DNA from: Pinisolibacter aquiterrae
GTDB taxonomy: Bacteria; Pseudomonadota; Alphaproteobacteria; Rhizobiales; Ancalomicrobiaceae
Assembly: GCF_019160155.1 (NCBI RefSeq)
Contig: NZ_JAFNIH010000019.1
Coordinates: forward strand, 62,001 to 126,000
DNA length: 64,000 bases
Reading direction: 5' to 3'
The notes below the pieces were generated by a model, which did no database searches, was not told the origin of the DNA, and saw only the letters and a list, made by a program, of their open reading frames with translations. Positions 50,786-60,104 of the stretch are shown piece after piece. The position numbers and the translations under genes are program-made. Each line of letters begins with the position of its first letter. Within the stretch, counting starts at the first letter, position 1.

Positions 50786-52768
50786 ATGACCGACGACACC
50801 GCCGCCGACACGCCCGAGCCGACCGCCCCGCCGCCGCCCACGCCGGCGAACGAGATCGCGCCCGAGGCCCCGCCCGAGATCGTGCACGCGCCGCCGCGTA
50901 TCGGCGTCGAGGTCGTGGCCGATCAGGTCAAGCGGCTGCCCAACGCGCCGGGCGTCTATCGCATGCTCGGCGTCGACGGCGCCGTCCTCTATGTCGGCAA
51001 GGCGCGCAATCTGAAGAAGCGCGTGGTGAACTACACCCGCGGCCAGGGCCTCACCGCGCGTATCCTGCGCATGGTGCGCGAGACGGCGGCGATGGAATTC
51101 GTCCAGACCCGCACCGAGACCGAGGCGCTGCTCCTCGAGGCCAATCTCATCAAGCGCCTGCGGCCGCGCTTCAACGTCCTGCTGCGCGACGACAAGTCCT
51201 TTCCCTATATCCTGGTGACCGGCGACCACGACGCCCCGGCGCTGGTCAAGCATCGCGGACCCCGCAAGCGCAAGGGCGCCTATTACGGCCCCTTCGCCTC
51301 GGCGGGAGCCGTCGGGCGCACCATCAACGCGCTGCAGAAGGCGTTCCTGATCCGCACCTGCACGGACTCGGTCTACGACGTCCGCACCCGGCCCTGCCTG
51401 CTCTTCCAGATCAAGCGCTGCGCCGCTCCCTGCACCGGCGAGATCTCGCTCGCCGACTACGCGACCCTGGTCGACGAGGCCGGCCGTTTCCTCTCCGGCA
51501 AGAGCCGATCGGTCCAGGGCGAACTCGCCGAGGCGATGCACGCCGCCGCCGAGGATCTCGACTTCGAGCGCGCCGCCGTCTACCGCGACCGCCTCGCCGC
51601 GCTCTCCCATGTCCAGTCCCATCAGGGCATCAACCCGCAAGGGGTCGAGGAGGCCGACGTCTTCGCCCTCCACCAGGACGGCGGCCAGACCTGCATCCAG
51701 GTCTTCTTCTTCCGCACCGGCCAGAACTGGGGCAATCACGCCTTCTACCCCCGCGCCGACCGCTCGCTCGAGCCGGAGGAGGTGCTGGAGAGCTTCGTCG
51801 CCCAGTTCTACGACGACAAGCCGGTGCCGCGCCTGATCCTGCTCTCCCACGAGACGCCGGAACGCGACCTGTTGGAGGAGGCGCTGTCGGAGCGCTCGCA
51901 GTACCGGGTCGAGATCGCCGCGCCGAAACGCGGCGAGAAGAAGGATCTGGTCGACCATGCCCTCCTCAACGCCCGCGAGGCGCTCGGCCGCAAACTCGCC
52001 GAGACCTCCAGTCAGGCGAGCCTGATGGAGGGCGTCGCCCGCGCCTTCGCGCTCTCCGAGACGCCGAAGCGCATCGAGGTCTACGACAACGCGCACGTCT
52101 CCGGCACCCACGCCGTCGGCGGCATGATCGTCGCCGGGCCGGAAGGCTTCGTGAAGGGCCAGTATCGCAAGTTCGACATCAAGTCGCCCGACACCACCCC
52201 CGGCGACGACTACGCCATGATGCGCGAGGTGCTGACCCGCCGCCTCTCCCGCCTCGTCAAGGAGAACGGCAGCCGCGCCGAGGCCGCCCGCGACGAGCAG
52301 GGCTTCGGCCCCTGGCCCGACCTGATCCTGGTCGACGGCGGCAAGGGCCAGCTCGAGATCGCCCGTCAGGTCGCCGAGGAGACCGGCGTCCTCGATCAGA
52401 TCGCCTTCGTCGGCATCGCCAAGGGTCCCGACCGCGACGCCGGCCGCGAAAAGTTCTTCTTTCTGGACCGCCCCGACATCATGCTGCCGGAGCGCGATCC
52501 GGTGCTCTATTTCGTCCAGCGCCTGCGCGACGAGGCCCATCGCTTCGCCAACGGCACCCACCGGGCGAAACGCTCCAAGGCGATCCGCCAATCGACGCTC
52601 GACGAGATCCCCGGCATCGGCCCGACCCGCAAGAAGGCGCTGCTGAACCACTTCGGCACCGTCAAGGCGATCGGCCGCGCCGCCGTCGGCGACCTGATGG
52701 AGGTCGACGGCATCTCCCAGGGCATGGCCGAGACCATCCGGGGCTGGTTCCATCAGGGCGAGGGGTGA
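50786..52768 (+). CDS. uvrC: Excinuclease ABC subunit C
   Basis: A 660-residue nucleotide-excision repair nuclease that cuts on both sides of a lesion held by UvrB. An extra proline-rich N-terminal tail (about 1-45) precedes the GIY-YIG nuclease ([23 protein letters not shown]). The UVR motif for UvrB contact lies in the middle ([20 protein letters not shown]), followed by the RNase-H-like second nuclease ([29 protein letters not shown]) and the C-terminal helix-hairpin-helix pair ([19 protein letters not shown]). All parts are intact. ATG 50786 is chosen because upstream codons have no likeness. Confidence 0.96.
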   Translation: MTDDTAADTPEPTAPPPPTPANEIAPEAPPEIVHAPPRIGVEVVADQVKRLPNAPGVYRMLGVDGAVLYVGKARNLKKRVVNYTRGQGLTARILRMVRETAAMEFVQTRTETEALLLEANLIKRLRPRFNVLLRDDKSFPYILVTGDHDAPALVKHRGPRKRKGAYYGPFASAGAVGRTINALQKAFLIRTCTDSVYDVRTRPCLLFQIKRCAAPCTGEISLADYATLVDEAGRFLSGKSRSVQGELAEAMHAAAEDLDFERAAVYRDRLAALSHVQSHQGINPQGVEEADVFALHQDGGQTCIQVFFFRTGQNWGNHAFYPRADRSLEPEEVLESFVAQFYDDKPVPRLILLSHETPERDLLEEALSERSQYRVEIAAPKRGEKKDLVDHALLNAREALGRKLAETSSQASLMEGVARAFALSETPKRIEVYDNAHVSGTHAVGGMIVAGPEGFVKGQYRKFDIKSPDTTPGDDYAMMREVLTRRLSRLVKENGSRAEAARDEQGFGPWPDLILVDGGKGQLEIARQVAEETGVLDQIAFVGIAKGPDRDAGREKFFFLDRPDIMLPERDPVLYFVQRLRDEAHRFANGTHRAKRSKAIRQSTLDEIPGIGPTRKKALLNHFGTVKAIGRAAVGDLMEVDGISQGMAETIRGWFHQGEG

Positions 52769-52826
52769 GGTCGCCGGTCGACCCGGGCGGACCTCGGGGA
52801 TCCGACGTTCGGAAGGAGAGCCGAAT

Positions 52827-53738
52827 ATGGCCCGATATCCCGAAAAGGCGCTCCAGCTGCGCGCCACACTCCGGCTCGCGCAGGATCGCGGCTATGTCGA
52901 ACACTTCTCCGACGAGGAGGGGCGTGGCGCGCGCATGGACAGCGCCGGCCTGATCGACGGCCGATTGGTTCTGATCGAGGTCAAGCATCGGATCGGCGCG
53001 AGCCTCCTCGCCGCGGCGAGCGCCGAGGCCGGCCCGATCGAGGCCAAGATCGCGGCGGCGCTCACCGGCCTCTACCGCGCGCACCCCGACCCGCTCTCGA
53101 CCGTCGCCGGCGCGATCTGGGATCGCCGCCGGCCACCTCTCGTGGCGCTTCTCGCCGAACATTGGTCGCCGAAGGCGCGCGGCGATCTCGCCGTGCTCTG
53201 CCGCCGCCGCGCGGACGAATGGGGCTTCGACTGGGCATTCTGGCGTTGGACCGGCGAACGGGTCGAGACGATCGACGAAGGCTCGACCTCCCTTCCCCCA
53301 CCCGTCGACGCCGCCGCCTGGGCCGCGCTCCCCATCCCGGGCCTGCGCGCCACGGCGAAGCGCGCGCCGAACCGAACGATCGACGATCTCCGCGCGATCG
53401 CCGCCGAACGTGGCGTCGCCGATCTCTTCGAGACGTTTCTGGCGGAGGCCGGCGCCGCCGGTCATCGGACGAAGCCGGCCCGCGCCAGCCTCACCGTCCA
53501 GGTGCGAGGCCAGCCCGGCTACGCGACCACCGCCGCCGTCTATGCCGCCTATCTCGACGCCTCCACGCCCGGCCGGCTCGCCGTCGGCGTCTGGAGCGAA
53601 AGGCTCGCGGCCGCCCCCGGCGACCTGCCGGGCGCCGCGAGCCCCCACCCTTTCGGTTTCCTCGGAGACGATCGATTCCTGTCGGAACCGGACGAGGTCA
53701 CCCGTCTCTTTGCTCTGCCCCTTCGCGCATCGGGATGA
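52827..53738 (+). CDS. Unknown protein with PD-(D/E)XK nuclease-like motif
   Basis: A 303-residue cytoplasmic protein I cannot place in a known family. Residues 36-53 read R-M-D38-(12 residues)-E51-V-K53, with strand-like LIDGRLVLIEVK; this matches the D-x12-ExK spacing of YraN-type PD-(D/E)XK nuclease folds. A conserved-looking RATLRLAQDRGYVEHF helix precedes it. The remainder has several Trp-rich helices (WGFDWAFWRW) and no other motif. It is in line between uvrC (58 bases before) and pgsA (93 bases after), preceded by GGAAGGAG. A DNA-repair or nucleic-acid role is a reasonable guess from the motif and the neighbour, not shown. Confidence 0.6.
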   Translation: MARYPEKALQLRATLRLAQDRGYVEHFSDEEGRGARMDSAGLIDGRLVLIEVKHRIGASLLAAASAEAGPIEAKIAAALTGLYRAHPDPLSTVAGAIWDRRRPPLVALLAEHWSPKARGDLAVLCRRRADEWGFDWAFWRWTGERVETIDEGSTSLPPPVDAAAWAALPIPGLRATAKRAPNRTIDDLRAIAAERGVADLFETFLAEAGAAGHRTKPARASLTVQVRGQPGYATTAAVYAAYLDASTPGRLAVGVWSERLAAAPGDLPGAASPHPFGFLGDDRFLSEPDEVTRLFALPLRASG

Positions 53739-53831
53739 TCACGGCGACGAAGGACGCGTCCGATCGTCCATCCGGCCGTTGACGCCCCCGCCTCCCGCAT
53801 GCTCTGTCTGGAATGTCGACGAGGAAGTCCG

Positions 53832-54404
53832 ATGTCCGCGCTGAGTCTGCCCAATATCCTGACCTACGGCCGTATCCTGACCGTCCCGGTGGTGGTGGCC
53901 TGTTTCACCCTGCCGAGCATGCCGACCTTCACGTCGCGCTGGATCGCCTTCACCTTCTATGCCCTGGCGGCGGTGACCGACTTCTTCGACGGCTACCTCG
54001 CCCGCATCTGGAAGCAGCAGTCGAAACTCGGCCGCATGCTCGATCCGATCGCCGACAAGCTCCTGGTCGCCTCCTGTCTCCTGGTGCTGGTCGCCGACGG
54101 CTCGATCGAGGGCCTCTCGGTGATCGCCGCCGTGATCATCCTCTGCCGCGAGATCCTGGTCTCGGGTCTGCGCGAGTTCCTCGCCGAACTGCGCGTCTCG
54201 GTGCCGGTGACCTGGCTCGCCAAATGGAAGACCACGGTCCAGCTCTTCGCCCTCGGCTTCTTCATCACCGGCCCGGCGGGCGTGCCCGTCTATCCGTGGA
54301 CGGTGGAGACCGGCACCGTTCTGCTGTGGATTTCCGCCCTTCTGACCCTCTACACCGGCTGGGACTACTTCCGCTCCGGCATCGGTCACGTGATGGACGA
54401 ATGA
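53832..54404 (+). CDS. pgsA: CDP-diacylglycerol-glycerol-3-phosphate phosphatidyltransferase
   Basis: A 190-residue inner-membrane enzyme making phosphatidylglycerophosphate, the first committed step to phosphatidylglycerol and cardiolipin. The CDP-alcohol phosphotransferase signature is intact: TDFFDGYLARIWKQQSKLG followed by RMLDPIADK, giving the four catalytic aspartates. The N-terminus LPNILTYGRIL is typical. Several hydrophobic helices follow. moaD starts 3 bases after the stop codon, so the genes form an operon. Confidence 0.95.
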   Translation: MSALSLPNILTYGRILTVPVVVACFTLPSMPTFTSRWIAFTFYALAAVTDFFDGYLARIWKQQSKLGRMLDPIADKLLVASCLLVLVADGSIEGLSVIAAVIILCREILVSGLREFLAELRVSVPVTWLAKWKTTVQLFALGFFITGPAGVPVYPWTVETGTVLLWISALLTLYTGWDYFRSGIGHVMDE

Positions 54405-54407
54405 GCC

Positions 54408-54659
54408 ATGAAGGTCCGCTATTTCGCCTGGGTTCGTGAACGCATCGGCAAGGCCGAGGAGATCCTCGATCCCCCCGCCGAGGTCGTCACCACCGCCGAT
54501 CTCCTCGCGTGGCTGAAGACGCGCGGGCCGGAATACGAATGGGCGCTGGAGAAGTCGGACTTCATCCGCGTCGCCGTCGATCAGGTCCACGCGAGCCCCG
54601 ACACGCCGCTCGGGCCGGCGCGCGAGGTCGCCCTGTTCCCGCCGATGACCGGGGGCTGA
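54408..54659 (+). CDS. moaD: Molybdopterin synthase small subunit
   Basis: An 83-residue ubiquitin-fold sulfur carrier. It begins KVRYFAWVRERIGKAEE and ends in the obligatory Gly-Gly (LFPPMTGG), which is thiocarboxylated and gives sulfur to precursor Z (cPMP). It lies directly before moaE (1-base gap), and the two products form the heterotetrameric synthase. Confidence 0.95.
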   Translation: MKVRYFAWVRERIGKAEEILDPPAEVVTTADLLAWLKTRGPEYEWALEKSDFIRVAVDQVHASPDTPLGPAREVALFPPMTGG

Positions 54660-54660
54660 C

Positions 54661-55128
54661 ATGGCCGACGTGCCCCTGACGATCCGCGTCCAGGCCGAGC
54701 CTTTCGACGTCGCCGCCGAGACCGAGCGCCTCACCGCCGGCCGCACCGACATCGGCGCCGTCGTCACCTTCACCGGCCTCTGCCGCGCCGAGGAGGGCCG
54801 CCTCTCCGCCCTCGAGCTCGAGCATTACCCCGGCATGGCCGAGGCCGAGATCGAGCGCACCGCCCACGAGGCGCTGGCGCGCTGGCCGCTCTTCGGCGTC
54901 ACCGCCATCCACCGTCACGGGGTGATCCGGCCGGGCGAGCCGATCGTTCTGGTGATCACCACCTCGTCGCATCGGGTCGCCGCCTTCGAGGCGGCCGAGT
55001 TCCTGATGGACTTCCTCAAGACCCGCGCCCCCTTCTGGAAGAAGGAAGTGGCGCTCGACGGCACGAAGGGCGGCTGGGTCGACGCGCGCGAGGTCGACGA
55101 CGCCGCCGCCGCGAAATGGGGCGCGTGA
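54661..55128 (+). CDS. moaE: Molybdopterin synthase catalytic subunit
   Basis: A 155-residue catalytic subunit that inserts two sulfurs into cPMP to make molybdopterin. Visible landmarks are GAVVTFTGLCRAEEG, LELEHYPGMAEAEIE, HRHGVIRPGEPIVLV, and FLKTRAPFWKKE, which includes the catalytic lysines. It is the last gene of the pgsA-moaD-moaE run. Length and order are normal. Confidence 0.95.
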   Translation: MADVPLTIRVQAEPFDVAAETERLTAGRTDIGAVVTFTGLCRAEEGRLSALELEHYPGMAEAEIERTAHEALARWPLFGVTAIHRHGVIRPGEPIVLVITTSSHRVAAFEAAEFLMDFLKTRAPFWKKEVALDGTKGGWVDAREVDDAAAAKWGA

Positions 55129-55235
55129 GGCCCACCCCACGCGACGACCAAAGTCGGTGGGCGGGCCTCTCGTCCCGGTGGTAGACTGCTCCCGCGCGGG
55201 CGACGCATCCCGCCACGCAGTCCCAGGAGGACCAC

Positions 55236-55643
55236 ATGACCATCCCCGCCGTGTCCCGCCTCCCCCTGATCGCCGCCCTCTCGGGCCTGACGCTCGGCCT
55301 CCTCGGCCTCGCCCCCGCCTCGGCGCAGACGCTGATCGAGAGCTACACCGCCCGCCTGTCGAGCAACGATCACTACAATTCGAGCGGCGAACGCCTGACC
55401 TCGCCGGCCGCGATCATCCGCCAGGATCGCGCCAACTTCCACAAGTTCGGCCTGCGCGACCCCGAGGACGAGGGCGACCGCTACTTCGCCTCCGCCTCCA
55501 ACCGCGCGCTGATGGAGCGCCTGCTGGAGCGCGGCCGCACCACCGGCTCGGCCCGCCGTTCGATCGTCGACGGGACGCCGCTGATCCACATCGAGGTCTA
55601 CGACGCCCCCGGCGGCGCCTACGTCAAGGCGACCGTCGACTGA
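55236..55643 (+). CDS. Hypothetical secreted protein
   Basis: A 135-residue exported protein with a signal peptide (LPLIAALSGLTLGLLGLAPASA, then QT). The mature 104 residues contain no cysteine; they include ESYTARLSSNDHYNSSGERLTSPAAIIRQDRANFHKFG and a short strand-rich end (PLIHIEVYDAPGGAYVKATVD). The NDHYNSSG...R.N.H.FG pattern occurs in short rhizobial secreted proteins of unknown function. It converges with the ricin-B-like gene 55 bases away. Confidence 0.7.
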   Translation: MTIPAVSRLPLIAALSGLTLGLLGLAPASAQTLIESYTARLSSNDHYNSSGERLTSPAAIIRQDRANFHKFGLRDPEDEGDRYFASASNRALMERLLERGRTTGSARRSIVDGTPLIHIEVYDAPGGAYVKATVD

Positions 55644-55698
55644 GCCGACTTCGACGAGACGGACGCGCGCCGAGCCGGCTCGGCGCGCACCCTCGCGA

Positions 55699-56163
55699 TC
55701 AGAAATAAAAGAACTGTTGGTTCGCCTTGCCGTGGCAGGGCCACAGGATCATGCGCGTGCGCGGCTCGAGCTTGCCGCCGGCCGCATCCCAGCAGCGCCC
55801 GTCCTGGCTGCGCATCTGGCTCCTCGCCGCGTCGTAGCTCCACCGCATCCGCGTGGCGTTGCACTTGACCAGCGCCAGCCCTTGCCGCACCACGTCGTCG
55901 ACGCAGAAGCTGCGATTGCCCCGCGCCACCACCGCCTTGCGGGCGGGATCGTAGTCGAGCAGCTGCGGCGCCTTGCCGTGGCACGGCCACAGCATGATCG
56001 GCGTCCCCTCGACGAACCTGCCTCCGGCGATGTCGACGCAGAGCGTGCTCTTCTGCGCCAGATAGAAAGTCTCCGCCCGGGCCGCGCCGGTCGTCGCCAG
56101 CCCCGTCGTCACGACGGCCGCCATCGCCGCGGCGCGAACCGCGGTCCTCCCCCATGTCGTCAT
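55699..56163 (-). CDS. Secreted ricin-B (beta-trefoil) lectin-like protein
   Basis: A 154-residue exported protein with a signal peptide (TAVRAAAMAAVVTTGLATTGAARA). The mature part is an imperfect beta-trefoil: two copies of an L-W-P-C-H-G-K segment (GTPIMLWPCHGKAPQLLDY and RTRMILWPCHGKANQQFFY) and repeated C-V-D-x-A/W-D-A units (TLCVDIAGG, SFCVDDVV, RCWDAAGG). Six cysteines can form intra-repeat disulfides. Ricin-B-type domains bind galactose or other glycans; no ligand can be predicted. The gene follows a convergent neighbour and has its own upstream region. Confidence 0.82.
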   Translation of the reverse strand: MTTWGRTAVRAAAMAAVVTTGLATTGAARAETFYLAQKSTLCVDIAGGRFVEGTPIMLWPCHGKAPQLLDYDPARKAVVARGNRSFCVDDVVRQGLALVKCNATRMRWSYDAARSQMRSQDGRCWDAAGGKLEPRTRMILWPCHGKANQQFFYF

Positions 56164-56295
56164 ATTCGCCCCCCGTCGGGCCACACGGCCCTCGGGGGGA
56201 GAGAATGCCGGTGGAATTCGACGTCCGTCAAATTCATTCGAAGGCCGAATGCGGCCGGCGCCACTCCCCTCGGGGCGGCGTCGGTCGAGCCCTCG

Positions 56296-57168
56296 TCACT
56301 TCGGCTGGACTTCCGCCATATAGGCCTCGAGCAGGCCGAGCGAGATCATGCCGGGGGTGAAGGAATAGGGGCCGATCTCGGCGACCGGGGTCACCTCCGC
56401 CGCCGTTCCGGTGAGGAAACACTCGGAGAAGCCGGCCATCTCCTCCGGCAGGATGCGCCGCTCGACCACCTCGATGCCGCGCGCCTTCGCGAGCCCGATC
56501 ACCGTGCGGCGGGTGATGCCGTCGAGGAAGCGGTCGGCGAGCGGGGTGTGGATCACGCCGTCCTTGACGAAGAACACGTTGGCCCCGGTCGCCTCGGCGA
56601 CGTTGCCCTCCCAATCGAGCATCAGGGCGTCGGCATAGCCCTTCTTCTCGGCGGCATGTTTGGAGATGGTGCAGATCATGTAGAGCCCGGCCGCCTTCGA
56701 CTTCGACGGCGCGGTGCGCGGATCGGGACGGCGATATTCGGCGAGATCGAGCCGGATCCCCTTCATCCGCTCCTCCGGCTTGAAGTAGCTCGGCCACTCC
56801 CAGGCGGCGATGGCGACGTGGATGGTGTTGGCCTGCGCCGAGACGCCCATCATCTCCGAGCCGCGCCAGGCGATCGGCCGCACATAGGCGTCGACGAAAT
56901 TCATCCGCCGCAGCACCGCCTCGCAGGCCTCGTCCAGCACCTCGACCGAATAAGGGATCTCGAAGCCGAGGATGTTCGCCGAGGCGTGCAGGCGCTCGTG
57001 GTGTTCGCGCTGCTTGTAGACCACGCCGCCATAGGCGCGCTGCCCCTCGAACACGGCCGAGCCGTAGTGCAGCGCGTGGGTCAGCACATGGATCTTGGCG
57101 TCGCGCCAATCGACGAACGCCCCGTCGAACCAGATGACGCCGTCGCGATCGTCGAAGGTGGGGCTCAT
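56296..57168 (-). CDS. ilvE: Branched-chain amino acid aminotransferase
   Basis: A 290-residue fold-type IV PLP enzyme that transaminates Leu, Ile and Val or makes them. It shows FDGAFVDWRDAKIHVLTHALHYGSAVFEGQRAYG at the N-terminal side, the Lys-containing SKSKAAGLYMICTISK, and the cofactor loops EGNVAEATGANVF, DGITRRTVI and FLTGTAAEVTPV. The YGSAVFEG...RP motif set is of the BCAT type rather than D-amino-acid aminotransferase. It is divergent from the MarR regulator gene across 217 bp. Confidence 0.94.
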   Translation of the reverse strand: MSPTFDDRDGVIWFDGAFVDWRDAKIHVLTHALHYGSAVFEGQRAYGGVVYKQREHHERLHASANILGFEIPYSVEVLDEACEAVLRRMNFVDAYVRPIAWRGSEMMGVSAQANTIHVAIAAWEWPSYFKPEERMKGIRLDLAEYRRPDPRTAPSKSKAAGLYMICTISKHAAEKKGYADALMLDWEGNVAEATGANVFFVKDGVIHTPLADRFLDGITRRTVIGLAKARGIEVVERRILPEEMAGFSECFLTGTAAEVTPVAEIGPYSFTPGMISLGLLEAYMAEVQPK

Positions 57169-57385
57169 GGTCTCGGTCTCCTCCCGGGATGATGTCGGTT
57201 CCGCGCGCCTCCTGGGAAGCGCCGGCCCTCGGCTCTACGGTTTCTCCGAAACCGGGGTCCGACGCAAGCCGGCGAAGGACGCGGATCGACCGGCCGAGCG
57301 ACTTTGCCAGAACGGTCGTCCTCGAGCTATCGTGTCGCCACTTCTCGCGAGGGTCCCCGACCCGCGCGCCATTCGACGAAGGCTC

Positions 57386-57985
57386 ATGGTCGACACGCCC
57401 CCGCCCGACGATACCGTGACCCGCCCGATCGCCCGTCCGCGCCGCCCGTCCGCGCCGCCGCGCGCTCCCGGCGCCGCGCGGCCCGAATTGCCGGCTTCCG
57501 CCTTCCTCGAGATGCTGGAGCTGTTCTTCTTCGCCTATCGCGACTTCGTCGCCGACCCGGACGTGATTCTCGCCCGCTATGGATTCGGCCGCGCCCATCA
57601 CCGGGTGCTCCATTTCGTCGATCGCAATCCCGGCCTTTCGGTCGCCGAACTGCTCGACATCCTGAAGATCACCAAGCAGAGCCTCGCCCGTGTGCTGAAG
57701 GAACTCGTGGAGACCGGCCACATCGAGAGCCGCACCGGCTCCACCGATCGCCGCCAGCGCCTGCTCTACGCCACCGACAAGGGTCGGGCGCTGGCCCGTT
57801 CGCTGTCGCTGCCGCAGATCGGGCGCATCGCCGCCGCCTTCCAGGCGCTCGGCCCCGACGGCGCGGCCCGCGCCCGCGACTTCCTGCGCCTGATGATCGA
57901 CGCCGACGAGCGGCCCCGCGTCAGCCGCTACACCAATCGGCCGGACAATCGCACCGATCCGCGTCGGGAGCGCGACCCCGCATGA
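57386..57985 (+). CDS. MarR family transcriptional regulator
   Basis: A 199-residue winged-helix regulator with a 45-residue Pro/Arg-rich N-terminal tail. The core carries GFGRAHHRVLHFVDRNPGLSVAELLDILKITKQSLARVLKELVE with the wing SRTGSTDRRQRLLYATDKGRAL. The gene overlaps the downstream response regulator by four bases (ATGA at 57982-57985). So MarR, response regulator and kinase are one operon, and the MarR protein may tune the operon or ilvE, which is divergent. ATG 57386 is the first sensible start after ilvE. Confidence 0.9.
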   Translation: MVDTPPPDDTVTRPIARPRRPSAPPRAPGAARPELPASAFLEMLELFFFAYRDFVADPDVILARYGFGRAHHRVLHFVDRNPGLSVAELLDILKITKQSLARVLKELVETGHIESRTGSTDRRQRLLYATDKGRALARSLSLPQIGRIAAAFQALGPDGAARARDFLRLMIDADERPRVSRYTNRPDNRTDPRRERDPA

Positions 57986-58704
57986 GCGACACGATCGAAC
58001 CGCGCGCGCCCGTCGACGAGGCGCCCCACCTCCTCGTGGTCGACGACGACAGCCGCATCCGCACCCTGATCTCGCGCTTCCTGGTCGAGAACGGCTTCCG
58101 CGTCACCGCCGCCCAATCGGCGGAGGAGGCGCGCAAGAAGATGGGCATCATCGCCTTCGATCTCCTCATCGTCGACGTGATGATGCCGGGCGAGAACGGC
58201 ATGGACTTCACCGCCGCCGTTCGTGCCGCCTCCTCGGTGCCGATTCTGATGCTGACCGCCCGCTCCGAGACCGAGAACCGCATTCGCGGCCTCGAGCTCG
58301 GCGCCGACGACTATCTCGCCAAGCCCTTCGACCCGCGCGAGCTCCTGCTGCGCCTCAACAACATCCTCAAGCGCGGCGCCCCCGCCGTGCGGGTCCGGGC
58401 CAAGGATCTGCGCTTCGGCCCCTTCGTCTGGGACGGCGAACGCGACGAGCTGCGCCGTGGCGACGAGGTCGTCCGCCTGACCGACGGCGAATTGCGGCTG
58501 ATGCGCATGTTCGCCGAACGCCCGGGCGAGACCATCCCCCGCCATGAGATCGTCCAGGGCGAGAGCGCGCTCGGCGACCGCACCGCCGACGTCCAGATCA
58601 ACCGCCTGCGTCGCAAGATCGAGGCCGATCCGGCCAACCCGCTCCATCTGGTCACGGTGCGCGGCCAGGGCTACCGCCTCAAGACCGATCAGGCCGCGCC
58701 ATGA
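57982..58704 (+). CDS. OmpR-family response regulator
   Basis: A 240-residue DNA-binding response regulator. The receiver (about 15-130) has acidic pocket D21-D22-D23, phosphoacceptor Asp65 (LIVDVMMPGENG), the switch Thr of LMLTARSE and Lys in YLAKPFDP. The C-terminal winged helix (about 145-235) has the trans-activation-loop region LTDGELRLMRMFAERPGE and RRKIEADPANPLHLVTVRGQGYRL. It overlaps the kinase gene by four bases (ATGA at 58701-58704), so the kinase is its cognate partner. The regulon is unknown. Confidence 0.95.
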   Translation: MSDTIEPRAPVDEAPHLLVVDDDSRIRTLISRFLVENGFRVTAAQSAEEARKKMGIIAFDLLIVDVMMPGENGMDFTAAVRAASSVPILMLTARSETENRIRGLELGADDYLAKPFDPRELLLRLNNILKRGAPAVRVRAKDLRFGPFVWDGERDELRRGDEVVRLTDGELRLMRMFAERPGETIPRHEIVQGESALGDRTADVQINRLRRKIEADPANPLHLVTVRGQGYRLKTDQAAP

Positions 58705-60104
58705 CCCCGGTCGACCCCGGCCCCGCCCGTGCCGCGCGGCCGCTGCGCGACGAACCGTGGATCCGCGTCCGCCTCGCCTGGCGCCGCTTCGCCCGCCGCA
58801 TCGCCGACCGCATGCCGAAGGGCCTCTACGCCCGCTCGCTGCTGATCGTCATCCTGCCGATGCTGATCCTCCAGTCGGTGGTCGCCTATGTCTTCATGGA
58901 GCGCCATTGGCGCCTCGTCACCGGCCGCCTCTCCGAGGCGCTCGCCCGCGACATCGCCGCCATCATCGAGGTCATCGACACCTGGCCGCAGGATCCCGAC
59001 TGGCGCAAGATCGGCGGCATCGCCGAGCGCGATCTCGGTTTCTCCGTCACGGTCCTGCCCGGCTCGACCCTGCCGCCGCCGATGCCGAAGCCCTTCTTCT
59101 CGCTGCTCGACAGCGCCCTCTCCGACGAGATCGAGGTCCGCGTCGGTCGGCCCTTTTGGATCGACACCGTCGGCAATTCCGATCTGGTCGAGATCCGCAT
59201 CGTCATGAAGACCGGCATCCTGCGCGTCATCGCCCGGCGCTCGCAGGCCTATGCCTCCAATTCCCACATCTTCCTGGTGTGGATGGTCATCACCTCGCTG
59301 GTGCTCTTGACCATCGCCATCCTGTTCCTGCGCAACCAGATCCGCCCGATCCAGCAACTCGCCGACGCCGCCGACAGTTTCGGCAAGGGCCGCTCGATCG
59401 AGGAATTCACCCCGCGCGGCGCCCGCGAGGTCCGTCGCGCCGGCGAGGCCTTCACCCTGATGAAGCGGCGCATCGAGCGCCAGATCGAACAACGCACCGC
59501 CATGCTCGCCGGCGTCAGCCACGATCTGCGCACCGTGCTCACCCGCTTCCGTCTCCAGACCGCGCTGATGCCGCCCGGCCCCGACCGCGAGGCGCTCGAG
59601 ACCGACGTCGACGAGATGCAGGCCATGCTCGAGGCCTATCTCGCCTTCGCCCGCGGCGAGGGCAACGAGGAGGCCGTCGCCACCGACATGGCCGAGCTGC
59701 TGCGCGCCATCGGCCAGGACGCCGAGCGCGCCGGCTTCGAGATCCGTCAGGTCTTCGACGGCGATCCGATCGTCGTCGTGCGCCCCAACGCCATCAAACG
59801 GCTGATCGGCAATCTGGTCGGCAACGCCCTGCGCCATGCCGACGTGGTCGAGGTCTGGGCCCGCCACGCCGACGATTGGCTGACCGTCTACGTCGACGAC
59901 GACGGCCCCGGCGTGCCCGAGAGCGAACGCGAGAACGTGTTCCGCCCGTTCTACCGGCTCGACGAGGCGCGCAACCAGGACGAGGGCGGCACCGGCCTCG
60001 GCCTCGCCATCGCCCGCGACATCGCGCGCGGCCATGGCGGCGACATCGAGCTCGACAGCTCGCCGCTCGGCGGCCTCAGGGCGATCGTCCGCATTCCCGG
60101 TTGA
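58701..60104 (+). CDS. EnvZ-type sensor histidine kinase
   Basis: A 467-residue membrane sensor. A cytoplasmic tail (1-45) leads to a membrane helix (SLLIVILPMLILQSVVAYVF, about 47-68), a periplasmic sensor of about 125 residues (69-195), and a second membrane helix (IFLVWMVITSLVLLTIAILFL, about 193-215). A HAMP-like linker follows with His274 (VSHDLRT), then the ATPase domain with N-box LIGNLVGNALRHA, G1 VDDDGPGVP and G2 [14 protein letters not shown]. It phosphorylates the OmpR-type regulator encoded just upstream. The stop codon directly adjoins the end of the convergent TetR-type gene. Confidence 0.95.
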   Translation: MTPVDPGPARAARPLRDEPWIRVRLAWRRFARRIADRMPKGLYARSLLIVILPMLILQSVVAYVFMERHWRLVTGRLSEALARDIAAIIEVIDTWPQDPDWRKIGGIAERDLGFSVTVLPGSTLPPPMPKPFFSLLDSALSDEIEVRVGRPFWIDTVGNSDLVEIRIVMKTGILRVIARRSQAYASNSHIFLVWMVITSLVLLTIAILFLRNQIRPIQQLADAADSFGKGRSIEEFTPRGAREVRRAGEAFTLMKRRIERQIEQRTAMLAGVSHDLRTVLTRFRLQTALMPPGPDREALETDVDEMQAMLEAYLAFARGEGNEEAVATDMAELLRAIGQDAERAGFEIRQVFDGDPIVVVRPNAIKRLIGNLVGNALRHADVVEVWARHADDWLTVYVDDDGPGVPESERENVFRPFYRLDEARNQDEGGTGLGLAIARDIARGHGGDIELDSSPLGGLRAIVRIPG

